Assembly: GCF_000445445.1 (NCBI RefSeq)
Contig: NZ_ASXP01000001.1
Coordinates: 1,038,501-1,102,500 of the forward strand
Length of the DNA stretch: 64,000 nt
Reading direction: 5' to 3'
Origin: Sporomusa ovata DSM 2662
Lineage (GTDB): Bacteria > Bacillota > Negativicutes > Sporomusales > Sporomusaceae
Shown: piece after piece, positions 41,653 through 50,709 of the stretch
Position numbering within the stretch: the stretch's first letter is position 1
Layout: the number at the start of each line of letters is the position of its first letter
The notes under the pieces: generated by a model
Database searches by the model: none
What the model was told of the DNA's origin: nothing
Seen by the model: only the letters and a program-made list of their open reading frames with translations
Program-made: the position numbers and the translations under genes

Positions 41653-41883
41653 ATGCAAAAGTGTGTTATGGGTGAGAAGTGTGACTGTAGATATAACTCA
41701 GTTGATGGATGCAGATATGAGCCAAGGGTAGAAGGCTGTCCGCCGGTATGCGTCGAGTATGATCAGCGCAAACAGTATAATCCAGTTGTGTTTGCTGAAA
41801 AGATGGTAGTGTCAAGGGAGGCGTGGAAAGCTAAACGGGCTTTAGAGAACTATAGGGGAGGTGCGGCCGGTGAAAACATTTAA
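41653..41883 (+). CDS. Cysteine-rich phage protein
   Basis: A 76-residue protein starting at ATG 41653, 7 bases after GGAGGG (ATG 41647 is too close). Cysteines in CVMGEKCDCRY, GCRY and GCPPVCVEY suggest metal binding or disulfides. It overlaps the next gene by 14 bases. Confidence 0.5.
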   Translation: MQKCVMGEKCDCRYNSVDGCRYEPRVEGCPPVCVEYDQRKQYNPVVFAEKMVVSREAWKAKRALENYRGGAAGENI

Positions 41884-42157
41884 CAATTGGAACCGGAATG
41901 AACTAATTTCAGAGATTACTCACTTGCAACGAGATCAAATGGAAGTGATTGACGATATTAGCCGGTTGAACAAGAAAGTTGCCGAACTGACTGCCAGAGT
42001 CGAGCAAGCGGAAGGGCGCAAAAAGGCGCTACGGGACAAAGCAATACTGTTATACGAAGAAATGAAAGATATTCAGTTTTATAATATGTCCTCTTGGGAA
42101 CGTAGGGCGTATGCGGTTGTACAGGCTCTTGCCGGGAATGAGGAGGAGACGGCGTGA
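41870..42157 (+). CDS. Coiled-coil phage protein
   Basis: A 95-residue protein starting at GTG 41870 after GGGGAGG. Residues 10-60 form a coiled coil. It overlaps the ssb start by 4 bases, so translation is probably coupled. No family recognised. Confidence 0.5.
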   Translation: MKTFNNWNRNELISEITHLQRDQMEVIDDISRLNKKVAELTARVEQAEGRKKALRDKAILLYEEMKDIQFYNMSSWERRAYAVVQALAGNEEETA

Positions 42158-42555
42158 ATAAAGTTATCCTCGCTGGCCGACTCGGCCAAGATCCGGAAGT
42201 GCGGTATACGCAATCCGGCAAGGCAGTGTGTACTTTTAACCTGGCTGTCAACCGCCGGGTAGCGTCGGGCGCTCATCTCGAGGCAGACTGGGTTCCTATT
42301 GTTATTTGGGAGAAACTGGCCGAAATTTGCGGAAATAACCTGCTTAAGGGGAGCCGGATTCTTGTTGAAGGTAGGCTGCAGATCCGCACGTATGAAGCCA
42401 ATGACGGGCAGAAGCGGCGCATTGCTGAGGTAGTTGCTCAGTCAGTTGAGTTTTTGGAAAAGAAACGGACGCCAAGTGAAGGCAATGCTGATGCTGGCTT
42501 GACAGTTGATTCGTTTGGTAAAGATGTGTTCCCTGACGAAGAAATACCATTCTGA
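42154..42555 (+). CDS. ssb: Phage single-stranded DNA-binding protein
   Basis: This 133-residue SSB has an OB fold (about 1-105; NKVILAGRLGQDPEVRYT, FNLAVNR) and the acidic C-terminal tip DEEIPF that recruits partner proteins. It starts at GTG 42154. It precedes primase and helicase genes, marking the replication module. Confidence 0.93.
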   Translation: MNKVILAGRLGQDPEVRYTQSGKAVCTFNLAVNRRVASGAHLEADWVPIVIWEKLAEICGNNLLKGSRILVEGRLQIRTYEANDGQKRRIAEVVAQSVEFLEKKRTPSEGNADAGLTVDSFGKDVFPDEEIPF

Positions 42556-42575
42556 GTACTTTGGCGGTGTAGGGT

Positions 42576-43187
42576 ATGCGTACAAAAAACACGCAAGCAG
42601 ACTATATTGACCTTGTTGACCAGCTTAAGCGCATTCCTATCCTGCAAATCTTTGACAGTTATGTCGGTGGTAAGCTGCGCCACCATGGTAAGAAAGCCGT
42701 GGCGGCATGTCCCTGGCATGGCCGCGACAGTTCACCCAGTCTAACGCTCTATGTTGACCGCAATAACTGGTATTGTTATGGCTGTCAAAAGGGCGGTACC
42801 GTTATCGATATGGTTATGGTGGCCCTGGGCGTTGACTTTAAAACAGCTGTTGCGACTATTGCCAGGGATTTTGGCTTGCGTACTTGTCAGATTGCCCCGG
42901 AAGTTAAGAAAAAAATTCAGCAACGGCAAGAGAGTCGCAATATTGATGTGGCCTTTGAGGCTGACTATGAGCGTTGTTATCTTGTGTTGCTTACGCTAAA
43001 AAATGACATTGCAAGTAAACTTAGTACTTATTACGAATTTGAGCAAAACCAGAAACTAGTGCATACCCTGCCGATTTTGGAAGGGATAATAGACGAATTA
43101 TCCAGCGCTCAGGCGCAGGCTGATAAACTTCGCGCCTGGCGCTTGGCTAGGAGGATGTTGATATGGCTGCAAACGATGAATCCATAA
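42576..43187 (+). CDS. CHC2 zinc-finger primase-like protein
   Basis: A 203-residue protein with the CHC2 zinc finger of DnaG-type primases: C45, H48, C67 and C70 (CPWH...CYGC). There is no TOPRIM domain, so it binds the template but needs a separate catalytic partner. Its 3' end overlaps the helicase gene by 25 bases, suggesting a split primase-helicase. Confidence 0.8.
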   Translation: MRTKNTQADYIDLVDQLKRIPILQIFDSYVGGKLRHHGKKAVAACPWHGRDSSPSLTLYVDRNNWYCYGCQKGGTVIDMVMVALGVDFKTAVATIARDFGLRTCQIAPEVKKKIQQRQESRNIDVAFEADYERCYLVLLTLKNDIASKLSTYYEFEQNQKLVHTLPILEGIIDELSSAQAQADKLRAWRLARRMLIWLQTMNP

Positions 43188-44764
43188 CAGAATTACTCAG
43201 TCCGGAAGAAAAACAAGAACTGCTGCAGCTGCGCGAACAAGTTCAAGCCGAGAAATCCTTGAAAACCACGGAAGAAATCTTGTCCGGGCTTGAGCTCTTG
43301 TCTATAACCAGTGAAAAACTGCAGTTTTACCGCCAGAAAATTGTCCCGCTCCTGCTGCGGCTTAAAGGAGTAGAACGAGAAACCGCCTTAAAACGAGTAG
43401 CTAAAACCCTTGAAGTAAGCGTTAAAGCTATAAGGGAAGAAATAGCGGCCGGATCAGAAACCGCTGCCAGCCGCGCATGGTTTGACATAGACGGAAGCTT
43501 TGTTCCGCCAGTGCTGGCACAACATCTAATGCAAAAGAAATATCGTTTTGTCTATGACCGGAACATGCTCTATTTTTACCAGGATGGCTACTACAAACCC
43601 AAAGGCTTCCAGTTTATAAAAGCGCGGTGTTTGGGCCTGATGGAAAATGAATATCGTGACGTCCACGGCAATGAGGTAGGAAAGTACATCGAAACCATAC
43701 TCTGGAACTCCGAGCCTATGCTGGACACCGACGCCCGGTATATCAATGTCGAGAATGGCCTGCTGGACTGGATGGCTGATCCGCCGGAACTGCTGCCGCA
43801 TAACCCGGACTATTTTTCCTCTATCCGCATTCCTGTGCGCTATGATCCGGAAGCTGCCTGTCCGCAAATAGATACCTTTTTTCAGGACACGTTGCCGGAG
43901 GATTGTTTAGATTTGGCTTATGAACTCTTTGGTTACTGCCTACTGCCGGACACATCCTTTCAGAAAGCCTTTATGCTGCTTGGCAGCGGTGCTAACGGCA
44001 AAAGTAAATTCCTGGGCTTACTGCAGGCATTTATTGGCCGCCAAAATTGTTCGGCTGAGAGCCTGCAAGACCTGGGTGAAAACCGTTTTCGTGCTGCCAG
44101 CCTTGCGGGAAAGCTGGTCAATATCTTCTCTGATCTGCCAGATAAAAGGCTGGAAGACACTGCACTCTTTAAAGCCTTGGTTAGTGGTGATGCCATCAGC
44201 GCCGAACGCAAGGGCGAACAGAGCTTTGAGTTTGAGAATCATGCGCGGCTTGTTTTTAGTGCTAATAAACTGCCACCAACAAAAGACCTTTCGCATGGTT
44301 TCTTCCGGCGCTGGGTGATTATTCGATTTGGTAACTCTTTCCCTGAGGGAAGTCCGAAGCGTGATCCCAATATTTTGGCCAAAATCACGGCACCGGAAGA
44401 ACTGTCAGGGCTGCTTAATCAGGTTATTGGGGCGCTAGTGCGTCTATTTACGCAGAAAAAATTCTCTATTCCCGCCAGTGTTACCGCAGAAATTAACGCC
44501 TATCAAAACGAAAACGACAACGTGCGTATCTTCTTTGAAGAATGCTGTGAGTTGCGTGTTGGTGCCATGGTATCCAAAGACCAGCTCTACAAGTCCTATG
44601 AAAAATGGTGTCATGCAGGCAATTACCACGCCATATCCAGGAACAAGTTTAATACCCATGTTAAGACCGTCTACCCGTCTGTCAGAGAAGATACTCATGG
44701 CATTCGGAAATGGGTAGGCATTGCGGAGCTTGCGCTTGTGAACGATGCCAAGGAGAAAATATGA
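43163..44764 (+). CDS. D5/P4-type phage helicase-primase C-terminal protein
   Basis: This 533-residue superfamily 3 helicase has a D5_N-like region (about 120-240) and an AAA+ core with Walker A GSGANGKS (residues 274-281), then the arginine segment FFRRWVIIRFGNSFPE and a C-terminal winged-helix region. It would unwind the phage origin. The iteron-like repeats just downstream are a candidate site. Confidence 0.9.
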   Translation: MAANDESITELLSPEEKQELLQLREQVQAEKSLKTTEEILSGLELLSITSEKLQFYRQKIVPLLLRLKGVERETALKRVAKTLEVSVKAIREEIAAGSETAASRAWFDIDGSFVPPVLAQHLMQKKYRFVYDRNMLYFYQDGYYKPKGFQFIKARCLGLMENEYRDVHGNEVGKYIETILWNSEPMLDTDARYINVENGLLDWMADPPELLPHNPDYFSSIRIPVRYDPEAACPQIDTFFQDTLPEDCLDLAYELFGYCLLPDTSFQKAFMLLGSGANGKSKFLGLLQAFIGRQNCSAESLQDLGENRFRAASLAGKLVNIFSDLPDKRLEDTALFKALVSGDAISAERKGEQSFEFENHARLVFSANKLPPTKDLSHGFFRRWVIIRFGNSFPEGSPKRDPNILAKITAPEELSGLLNQVIGALVRLFTQKKFSIPASVTAEINAYQNENDNVRIFFEECCELRVGAMVSKDQLYKSYEKWCHAGNYHAISRNKFNTHVKTVYPSVREDTHGIRKWVGIAELALVNDAKEKI

Positions 44765-44769
44765 GAACC

Positions 44770-45023
44770 TTGATACAGGCACGATACAAGCAGGCAAACC
44801 CGCTAAGCCAAGCGGGATAAGGGATTAGCGATTTGCGCGGGTTTTCCCAACTCCACACGTGGCGCGTACGCTTATACTCCTAATATATATATATAATACC
44901 TTCCCCGTACACGCGTAGGTAAAATAAAGTAGTATCAACCGTATCAAACAAGGATAAAGCCAGGTATGGCAAGGGTTTCAGGGCTTGGTAAACTGTATCA
45001 AAAAATGTATCAGACTGTATCAA
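44770..45023 (+). repeat. GTATCA(A) iteron-like repeats, candidate replication origin
   Basis: Direct copies of GTATCA are at 44932, 44941, 44995, 45007 and 45017, and inverted copies (TTGATAC, GATAC) at 44770 and 44783. Between them is an AT-rich alternating run (44882-44897). No gene lies between the helicase and 45056, so this 290-base gap is likely regulatory or an origin. Confidence 0.5.
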
Positions 45024-45055
45024 CACTATTTAGATTAAAGAGAGAGTGATATCTA

Positions 45056-45556
45056 ATGCCTATGAATATATTAGCGGAAATTAAAGAAGAGAACTGCGAG
45101 GCTGCGGACTGGTTACTCTATTACTCATATAGACGGCGGCAGTTTTATAAAAATAAGCAAGATGAAACCTATGCATCAAGTCTACCTGAGGTAGTGATAC
45201 GGACAGGCCCTGGTAATCCTACTGCATTTCATGCAATGCGCTTATGTAGTCTTGATGCGTGTGAGCAATGGCTGGAAGCAGTTGAAACGGTAGAGGATAA
45301 TCTTGAGGAAAAGAAATTAGTATTCTTGAAGTATAGGCGGGAAGCCGCCTATATCACCAAAAAAGTCCGCGGGAAATCAGCATGGGTGCTCTATGTACAA
45401 AGGCATTATGCGGAAGAAATGGCTAAACTGCAGAATAAACAACCAGAGGATTGTTGGCTTAGCGAAACGACAATGAAGGAATGGTGGACGGAAATTATTG
45501 AGCTTACAGCGAGGGTATTGCTTAAAATTAAAACCAAGCATTTAAAAAAAATCTAA
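45056..45556 (+). CDS. Hypothetical phage protein before the packaging genes
   Basis: A 166-residue helical protein with many aromatic and charged residues (WLLYYSYRRRQFYKNKQ). The position between replication and terminase genes is typical of late-transcription regulators of the ArpU/RinA type, but no such signature is clear. The 278 bases after it contain no gene; a cos or pac site may lie there. Confidence 0.5.
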   Translation: MPMNILAEIKEENCEAADWLLYYSYRRRQFYKNKQDETYASSLPEVVIRTGPGNPTAFHAMRLCSLDACEQWLEAVETVEDNLEEKKLVFLKYRREAAYITKKVRGKSAWVLYVQRHYAEEMAKLQNKQPEDCWLSETTMKEWWTEIIELTARVLLKIKTKHLKKI

Positions 45557-45834
45557 ATAGCCAGTCTTTTAATCCGGCTTTTCTGTGTTACTATGGCACT
45601 GTAAAACACATAGCAACGATGCGGGTGGCAAAACTGCTCGGAAGCGTCGAGAAAAACACTATAAAACATGAAAAACTTCCCCAACATACTGTTTAAAGCT
45701 AGTTAGTCAAGTTTTTTAGCTTTAGCGAGGTATAGGGCAAATAACATTGTTTCCTGCTATTAGGAGCGCGTTGTTTCGTAGGTTAGAAGTGGCAATATTT
45801 TTAGATACTCGATAAAACCCGAGGAGGGATGGAT

Positions 45835-46005
45835 ATGGCAGCGGTACTCGTTGAATTTATTTGCCCGTTATGTAGTGGTCCAGGAATATGGGCTTATCCT
45901 TCAGCGATTATACGCTGTCCATACTGCACTCGCTGGTTAACAGTAAAAGACGTACATAACCCGGCTAAACTTGATCCCGAATCAGAGCAACTTATTTTAT
46001 TTTAA
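45835..46005 (+). CDS. Small zinc-ribbon protein
   Basis: A 56-residue protein starting at ATG 45835, 7 bases after GAGGAGGG. CPLC (residues 10-13) and CPYC (28-31) form a zinc ribbon. It lies directly upstream of terS, a place where small HNH or zinc proteins assisting packaging are common, but no HNH motif is present. Confidence 0.55.
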   Translation: MAAVLVEFICPLCSGPGIWAYPSAIIRCPYCTRWLTVKDVHNPAKLDPESEQLILF

Positions 46006-46012
46006 AAGCGTG

Positions 46013-46567
46013 GTGAAGAAGGTGGGACGAAAAAAGGGAATAACAGATAAGCAAAGACGGTTTGTGCAAGAGTATCTTGTAGACCATAACGGAACCGCAG
46101 CTGCTATTCGTGCCGGTTACTCTCCCCGGTCTGCCAAGGATATTGCTTATGAATTACTACATAATCCTGATATTAGAGAGCTTATTGACCTAAGAGAAGC
46201 TTGGATATCCGCGCGGGTAGGAATATCGCCGGAACGGACAAAGCAAAAAATTGCTTGTGGAGCTTATGCCAATATTAGAAATATTGTAGATGTTAAAGAT
46301 GGAGTTCTTACCGTCAAGAATATGGAGGATATATCCGAACTTGATTCCGCTTCGATTCAGGAAATTATGGTGACGCCGACTAAACAGGGAAATGTAATTA
46401 AAGTTAAGCTTGTTGATCAAAAAGGCATGTTAGACCTTCTTTGTAAAATTGATGGTATGTACACCGACCGTCTCGAAGTTAAAGACACAACCGACCGGGC
46501 ATTGAACATGAAGAAGGCGCGGGAGAGGGTAAGAAATGCTCAATCGGCAAGAAGCACCGATCAGTAA
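46013..46567 (+). CDS. terS: Terminase small subunit
   Basis: TerS recognises phage DNA and starts packaging. About 184 residues, with the family start GITDKQRRFVQEYLVDHNGT, AAIRAGYSPRSAKDIAYELL (helix-turn-helix) and a helical oligomerisation region, then a charged tail. The start could be GTG 46013 or GTG 46022. It overlaps terL by 32 bases. Confidence 0.88.
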   Translation: MKKVGRKKGITDKQRRFVQEYLVDHNGTAAAIRAGYSPRSAKDIAYELLHNPDIRELIDLREAWISARVGISPERTKQKIACGAYANIRNIVDVKDGVLTVKNMEDISELDSASIQEIMVTPTKQGNVIKVKLVDQKGMLDLLCKIDGMYTDRLEVKDTTDRALNMKKARERVRNAQSARSTDQ

Positions 46568-48023
46568 TGAAGAAAACGAACTCCTAGAAGATATTGCCGG
46601 GTTTGAGCTAGATCCTTATGGTTATGTACTCTATGCGTATCCTTGGGGCGAAGATGATCTTGCTGATTATGATGGCCCAGACGTTTGGCAGACCAGTGTC
46701 CTATTGGATATCGGTGAAAAGCTGCAAAAAGGCTTGTTAAGCAACTTCCAGGAGGTTATCCGGGAAGCGGTTGCCTCCGGCCATGGCGTTGGGAAGTCGG
46801 CGCTGGTATCCTGGCTGGTCAATTGGGCTATGGATACTCACGAAGACACGCGCGGCGTCATTACGGCCAACACTGATACCCAGCTGCGGACTAAAACCTG
46901 GCCGGAGATACAAAAATGGTCCAGGATGAGAATTACCGCTCACTGGACAGAGGTCACCGCGACGGCGATCTACTCCAGGACTCCCGGTCACGAAAGCAAT
47001 TGGCGTATTGATGCGGTACCATGGTCTATAGCAAAACCGGAAGCCTTTGCAGGGTTGCATAATAAAGGCAAGCGCATCCTGATGATCTTTGATGAAGCCT
47101 CTACGGTAGATGATAAGATCTGGGAAGTGGCCGAAGGGGCCATGACAGACGAAAATACGCAGATCATCTGGTGTGTATTCGGCAACCCGACCAGGAATAT
47201 AGGCCGCTTCCGTGAGTGTTGGCGCAAGTTTAAAAAGCTCTGGAAAACATGGCAAGTGGATAGCCGTGAAGCCAGGATGTCTAATAAGCATCTTATCCAG
47301 GAATGGATCGATACTCACGGCATTGATAGCGACTTTATAAAAATTCGCGTTCGCGGCATGTTCCCGGTTATCTCTGCTCGCCAGTTTATCTCGGCGGAAG
47401 ATGTAGACAAAGCTTATGGCAGGCATTTGCGTAAAGATCAGTATAGTTTCGCTCCTAAAATCCTTACTGTTGACCCGGCCTGGGATGGTGATGATGATTT
47501 GGTTATTGCGATACGGCAGGGGCTTGCGTTTAGGATACTCCGGGTTATACCGAAAAACGACAACGACATCCAGATTGCCAACATAGTTGCGCTATTGGAA
47601 GATGAGGAGCAGGCTGACGGTGTAATTATAGATTTCGGTTATGGTACAGGTATCAAGAGCGCTGGTGATACAATGGGCAGGAAATGGGTACTTGTCAAGT
47701 TTAGTAGCAGTTCTCCTGACCCCGGTTATTTGAATATGCGTGCGTATATCTGGGGAAGGATGAAGAGCTGGATAAAAGAAGGCGGCGCAATACCGGAAGA
47801 TAGCGGCCTGTATGATGAGATAGTTAGTCCTGAGACTGTACCCAGAACAGACGGTATCATTCAGCTTGAATCCAAAAAGGACATGAAGGCTAAAGGATTG
47901 CCATCTCCCAATAAAGCTGATGCATTAGCTCTTTCGTTTGCTTATGAAATCAAGAAAAAAGAGCGCGGCCCGGCAGGCCGGAGCGGCGCGCGGTATGCAA
48001 ATACAGAATACAGTCCGATATAG
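46536..48023 (+). CDS. terL: Terminase large subunit
   Basis: This 495-residue packaging motor has a Walker A at residues 82-88 (GHGVGKS), Walker B ILMIFDEAS with the catalytic glutamate, and a C-terminal RNase H-type nuclease (TVDPAWDGDDD, IDFGYGTG, and NKADALALSFA near the end). It is complete. Confidence 0.93.
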   Translation: MLNRQEAPISNEENELLEDIAGFELDPYGYVLYAYPWGEDDLADYDGPDVWQTSVLLDIGEKLQKGLLSNFQEVIREAVASGHGVGKSALVSWLVNWAMDTHEDTRGVITANTDTQLRTKTWPEIQKWSRMRITAHWTEVTATAIYSRTPGHESNWRIDAVPWSIAKPEAFAGLHNKGKRILMIFDEASTVDDKIWEVAEGAMTDENTQIIWCVFGNPTRNIGRFRECWRKFKKLWKTWQVDSREARMSNKHLIQEWIDTHGIDSDFIKIRVRGMFPVISARQFISAEDVDKAYGRHLRKDQYSFAPKILTVDPAWDGDDDLVIAIRQGLAFRILRVIPKNDNDIQIANIVALLEDEEQADGVIIDFGYGTGIKSAGDTMGRKWVLVKFSSSSPDPGYLNMRAYIWGRMKSWIKEGGAIPEDSGLYDEIVSPETVPRTDGIIQLESKKDMKAKGLPSPNKADALALSFAYEIKKKERGPAGRSGARYANTEYSPI

Positions 48024-48036
48024 GAGGGTGATGATT

Positions 48037-48261
48037 ATGTGTATAGGCAGTCCTTCTGTTAAAACCCCGGAAGCGGCCAAACCTGTAGCCGCTGCTGCGA
48101 CTTCAGTTAGCACAACCAGCAGCGAAAGTGTAAAGGTATCCAGGGAACAGGAGCGAAAACGGGCGGCTGCGGCCATGTCGCAGTTATCGACAAACCCGAC
48201 AGGCGGTCAGGGCGTAACGGCTGCGGCAGCCACGACCAAGAAAAAATTAACGGGTGAGTAA
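48037..48261 (+). CDS. Small alanine-rich phage protein
   Basis: A 74-residue protein starting at ATG 48037, 8 bases after GGAGGG. It begins MCIGSPSV and is rich in alanine, serine and threonine. Its start resembles that of the gp14-like protein (MCVAA). It may be a virion or lipid-linked accessory; no family recognised. Confidence 0.5.
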   Translation: MCIGSPSVKTPEAAKPVAAAATSVSTTSSESVKVSREQERKRAAAAMSQLSTNPTGGQGVTAAAATTKKKLTGE

Positions 48262-48265
48262 AGTT

Positions 48266-49948
48266 ATGATTGACGAATTAACAGATAAGGGCAAGGTATG
48301 GCGGCGGTTTAACGATCTTATGACTGAACGCAAAACAAAGTACGACCCGATTTATAAAGAGATTCGTGAATTCATCCATCCGGCCCGGGGTGAGTTTGAC
48401 AACGAACTGGCTAACGATGGCAGGCGAAAAGATAAACGGTTGATTGATCAGACAGCTAGGCGCGTTTCCAATGTACTGGGGGCTGGTATGCAAGGTGGTT
48501 TAACATCAAAATCCCAAGAGTGGTTTAGCCTTACGCTACGTGATAAGGAATTAGCCGATTATAAGCCGGTTCGTGAATATCTTGATGAAATTAAGACGCG
48601 GTTGTATCAAGTCTTGGAACGTAGCAATTTTTACCAGGCAATGTTTGGGTGTTATCAAGAGTTGGGAACGTTTTCGACAGCACCGGTAATTATGCTGGAT
48701 GATGATAAACGGGTACTACGTTGCCGGAGTTTTACTGTCGGGGAATACGCTTTAGCGCAAAATGAGGGACATGAAATCAATACTTTTGCCCGCTATATTA
48801 AAATGACAGTGCCGCAAGTTGTTGAATGTTTTGGAAAAGAGAATGCGTCTACCCGTGTACAGGAATTGTATGACCGGGGAAAATATACGGAAACCGTCAC
48901 TGTTATGAATATAATTGAGCCTAACGACATGTATCTTCCTGGTAAAATCAATGCAGTAAAAAAACCATACCGATCCTTGTATTGGGAAGAGGGTTGTGAC
49001 GATAAAGACAAATTCCTGCGAATTTCTGGTTACGAAGAGTTTCCTGTAATGGCAGGCCGCTGGAATGTTATTGGTTCTAGGATTTACGGTGAGGATGGGC
49101 CGGGACATAATGCACTGGGTGAAAGTAAATCGTTGCAGGTGATGCAAAAAGACTTGTTGACAGCCATTGAGTTGCAGATTAAACCGCCTGTTTTGGTGCC
49201 GGACAATTTGCAGGTTAACATGTTCCCTGGCGGCATGACTGTTTTTAATGCACAACAAGAGCAACTGGCGGTAAAACCCTTATTTGAAATGGAACCCAAT
49301 GTAAAGGACACGGAATATAAGATCGAACGCTTTCAGGAAATTATTGAGAAATGCTATTATTATGATTTGTTTTTAATGGCGTCCAGTGCTGACAAGACTA
49401 TGACAGCCTATGAAATGAGTGTCCGGCAGCAAGAAAAGTTAACGGTTTTGGGGCCTGTTATAGAAAATGTTCAAAATGATGTACATAGACCGGCAATTAG
49501 TCGTGGGCTTGCTATTATGGAGCGGCGTGGATTGCATCCGCCTCCGCCAAGAGAATTGGTTGGCATGAATTTGGATGACTTGGACATTGAATATACCAGT
49601 ATTTTTTCGCAGGCCATAAGGATGCTTAATAAATCGACCAGTATTATGGAGGTTGTCGGTTTTGTAAACAGCGTAGCGCCCACTGCACCTGAAGTCCTGG
49701 ATATTGTCAATTTTGATGAGGCAGTCAATGAATTTGCCATTGCTAAACGGGCGCCTCAAAACATTATTCGCAGTGATGAAGAGATTGCGGCTATCCGGGA
49801 AAATAGAAGGAAGCAGCAAGAGCAGCGGCAGCTAGCGGAGCTGGCACCAGTGGCAGCCCAGGCGGCCCAAAGCGTGAAGGAGCTGTCTGAGGCTGATACG
49901 GCAAAACAAAGCGCGTTGACTAACTTGTTGGGAGGGCCGGTATTCTGA
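48266..49948 (+). CDS. Portal (head-tail connector) protein, podovirus type
   Basis: A portal of about 560 residues of the Head-tail_con family (T7 gp8/BPP-1 type). Signs are the start VWRRFNDLMTERKTKYDPIYKEI, HPARG, and GLTSKSQEWFSLTL, with YRSLYWEE and DKTMTAYEM later. ATG 48266 has GGGTGAG 8 bases upstream; GTG 48254 is also in frame. Its stop overlaps the next ATG. Confidence 0.9.
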   Translation: MIDELTDKGKVWRRFNDLMTERKTKYDPIYKEIREFIHPARGEFDNELANDGRRKDKRLIDQTARRVSNVLGAGMQGGLTSKSQEWFSLTLRDKELADYKPVREYLDEIKTRLYQVLERSNFYQAMFGCYQELGTFSTAPVIMLDDDKRVLRCRSFTVGEYALAQNEGHEINTFARYIKMTVPQVVECFGKENASTRVQELYDRGKYTETVTVMNIIEPNDMYLPGKINAVKKPYRSLYWEEGCDDKDKFLRISGYEEFPVMAGRWNVIGSRIYGEDGPGHNALGESKSLQVMQKDLLTAIELQIKPPVLVPDNLQVNMFPGGMTVFNAQQEQLAVKPLFEMEPNVKDTEYKIERFQEIIEKCYYYDLFLMASSADKTMTAYEMSVRQQEKLTVLGPVIENVQNDVHRPAISRGLAIMERRGLHPPPPRELVGMNLDDLDIEYTSIFSQAIRMLNKSTSIMEVVGFVNSVAPTAPEVLDIVNFDEAVNEFAIAKRAPQNIIRSDEEIAAIRENRRKQQEQRQLAELAPVAAQAAQSVKELSEADTAKQSALTNLLGGPVF

Positions 49949-50277
49949 TGAATGAACAAGAATTGAAAACGCGGATTAAACAAAAGCAAACCGTACAATT
50001 CCTGCAAGATTTACGAACCGTACTTCAAACCAGGGCAGGCCGGAACGTATATTGTTGGCTGATGGATGCTTGCCGGATGAGTGAGCTCAGTTTCACCGGT
50101 AACTCTCATACTTTTTTTAATGAGGGAATGCGCAAAGTTGGCCTGGATCTGCAGTCGCAAATCTTCCTGATTCCTGAGGGGCTGGATTTAAAGCATCAGG
50201 CAGAAGAAGAATATCAGCGGCGCGGAAATCAGTTTTTGTTGGAAATTCAGGAAGAACTAAGGGAAGAGGGGGATTAG
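49948..50277 (+). CDS. Bbp19-like phage protein
   Basis: A 109-residue helical protein with the highly conserved core FTGNSHTFFNEGMRKVGLDL, which is characteristic of the Bbp19-like family named after Bordetella phage BPP-1. The exact function is unknown. Translation is coupled to the portal gene through TGATG. Confidence 0.85.
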   Translation: MNEQELKTRIKQKQTVQFLQDLRTVLQTRAGRNVYCWLMDACRMSELSFTGNSHTFFNEGMRKVGLDLQSQIFLIPEGLDLKHQAEEEYQRRGNQFLLEIQEELREEGD

Positions 50278-50279
50278 TA

Positions 50280-50699
50280 ATGAATTGTCCAAAATGTTCT
50301 GGTGTGAGAATATCCACTGAAAGAAGGCCAAATGGTAACCACGTTTGTGGTAGTTGTGGCCATGCTTGGCCGAATCAAGCGGGAAAAGAACCGATGCGAC
50401 CGGAGGGTCAAAGAGCCTATCCTTTCCTAAGTGGCGAGTACAAGCCCTACATTTATATCAATGATGAAAGCGTAACTTTCGTTGGTCAAGGTGGTCCGAT
50501 TAAAGAAGTAGGCGTAAACGGCTGCCAAATTGACGATATTATCGAATTTGCCAAAGATGTAATTACAGTATTTAATCAACGTTTTCCTTGCCGCGAAAAT
50601 TCAATGATTATTACCAAGCTTGATGAGGCATTGCTTTGGAGTATGAAACGCAAACTTGATCGGGATAAGCGCGGTGTCGAAGGGACGTCTAATAAATAG
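50280..50699 (+). CDS. Zinc ribbon plus Acb2/Tad1-like helical hairpin protein
   Basis: A 139-residue protein with an N-terminal zinc ribbon (CPKC...CGSCG, residues 3-26) and a C-terminal two-helix region (about 80-139): DDIIEFAKDVITVFNQRFP, then RENSMIITKLDEALLWSMKR and RGVEGT. The second helix fits the hairpin of Acb2/Tad1 anti-defence sponges, which bind cyclic nucleotides and gcADPR and so block CBASS and Thoeris. This is recognition by pattern, not a search result. It lies between virion genes. Confidence 0.6.
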   Translation: MNCPKCSGVRISTERRPNGNHVCGSCGHAWPNQAGKEPMRPEGQRAYPFLSGEYKPYIYINDESVTFVGQGGPIKEVGVNGCQIDDIIEFAKDVITVFNQRFPCRENSMIITKLDEALLWSMKRKLDRDKRGVEGTSNK

Positions 50700-50709
50700 G
50701 AGGGAAATA

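Noticed and set aside
46737..47426. 229-codon leftward frame antisense to terL
   Set aside because: It is a complement shadow of the terminase gene, has no ribosome site, and its amino-acid composition is untypical.
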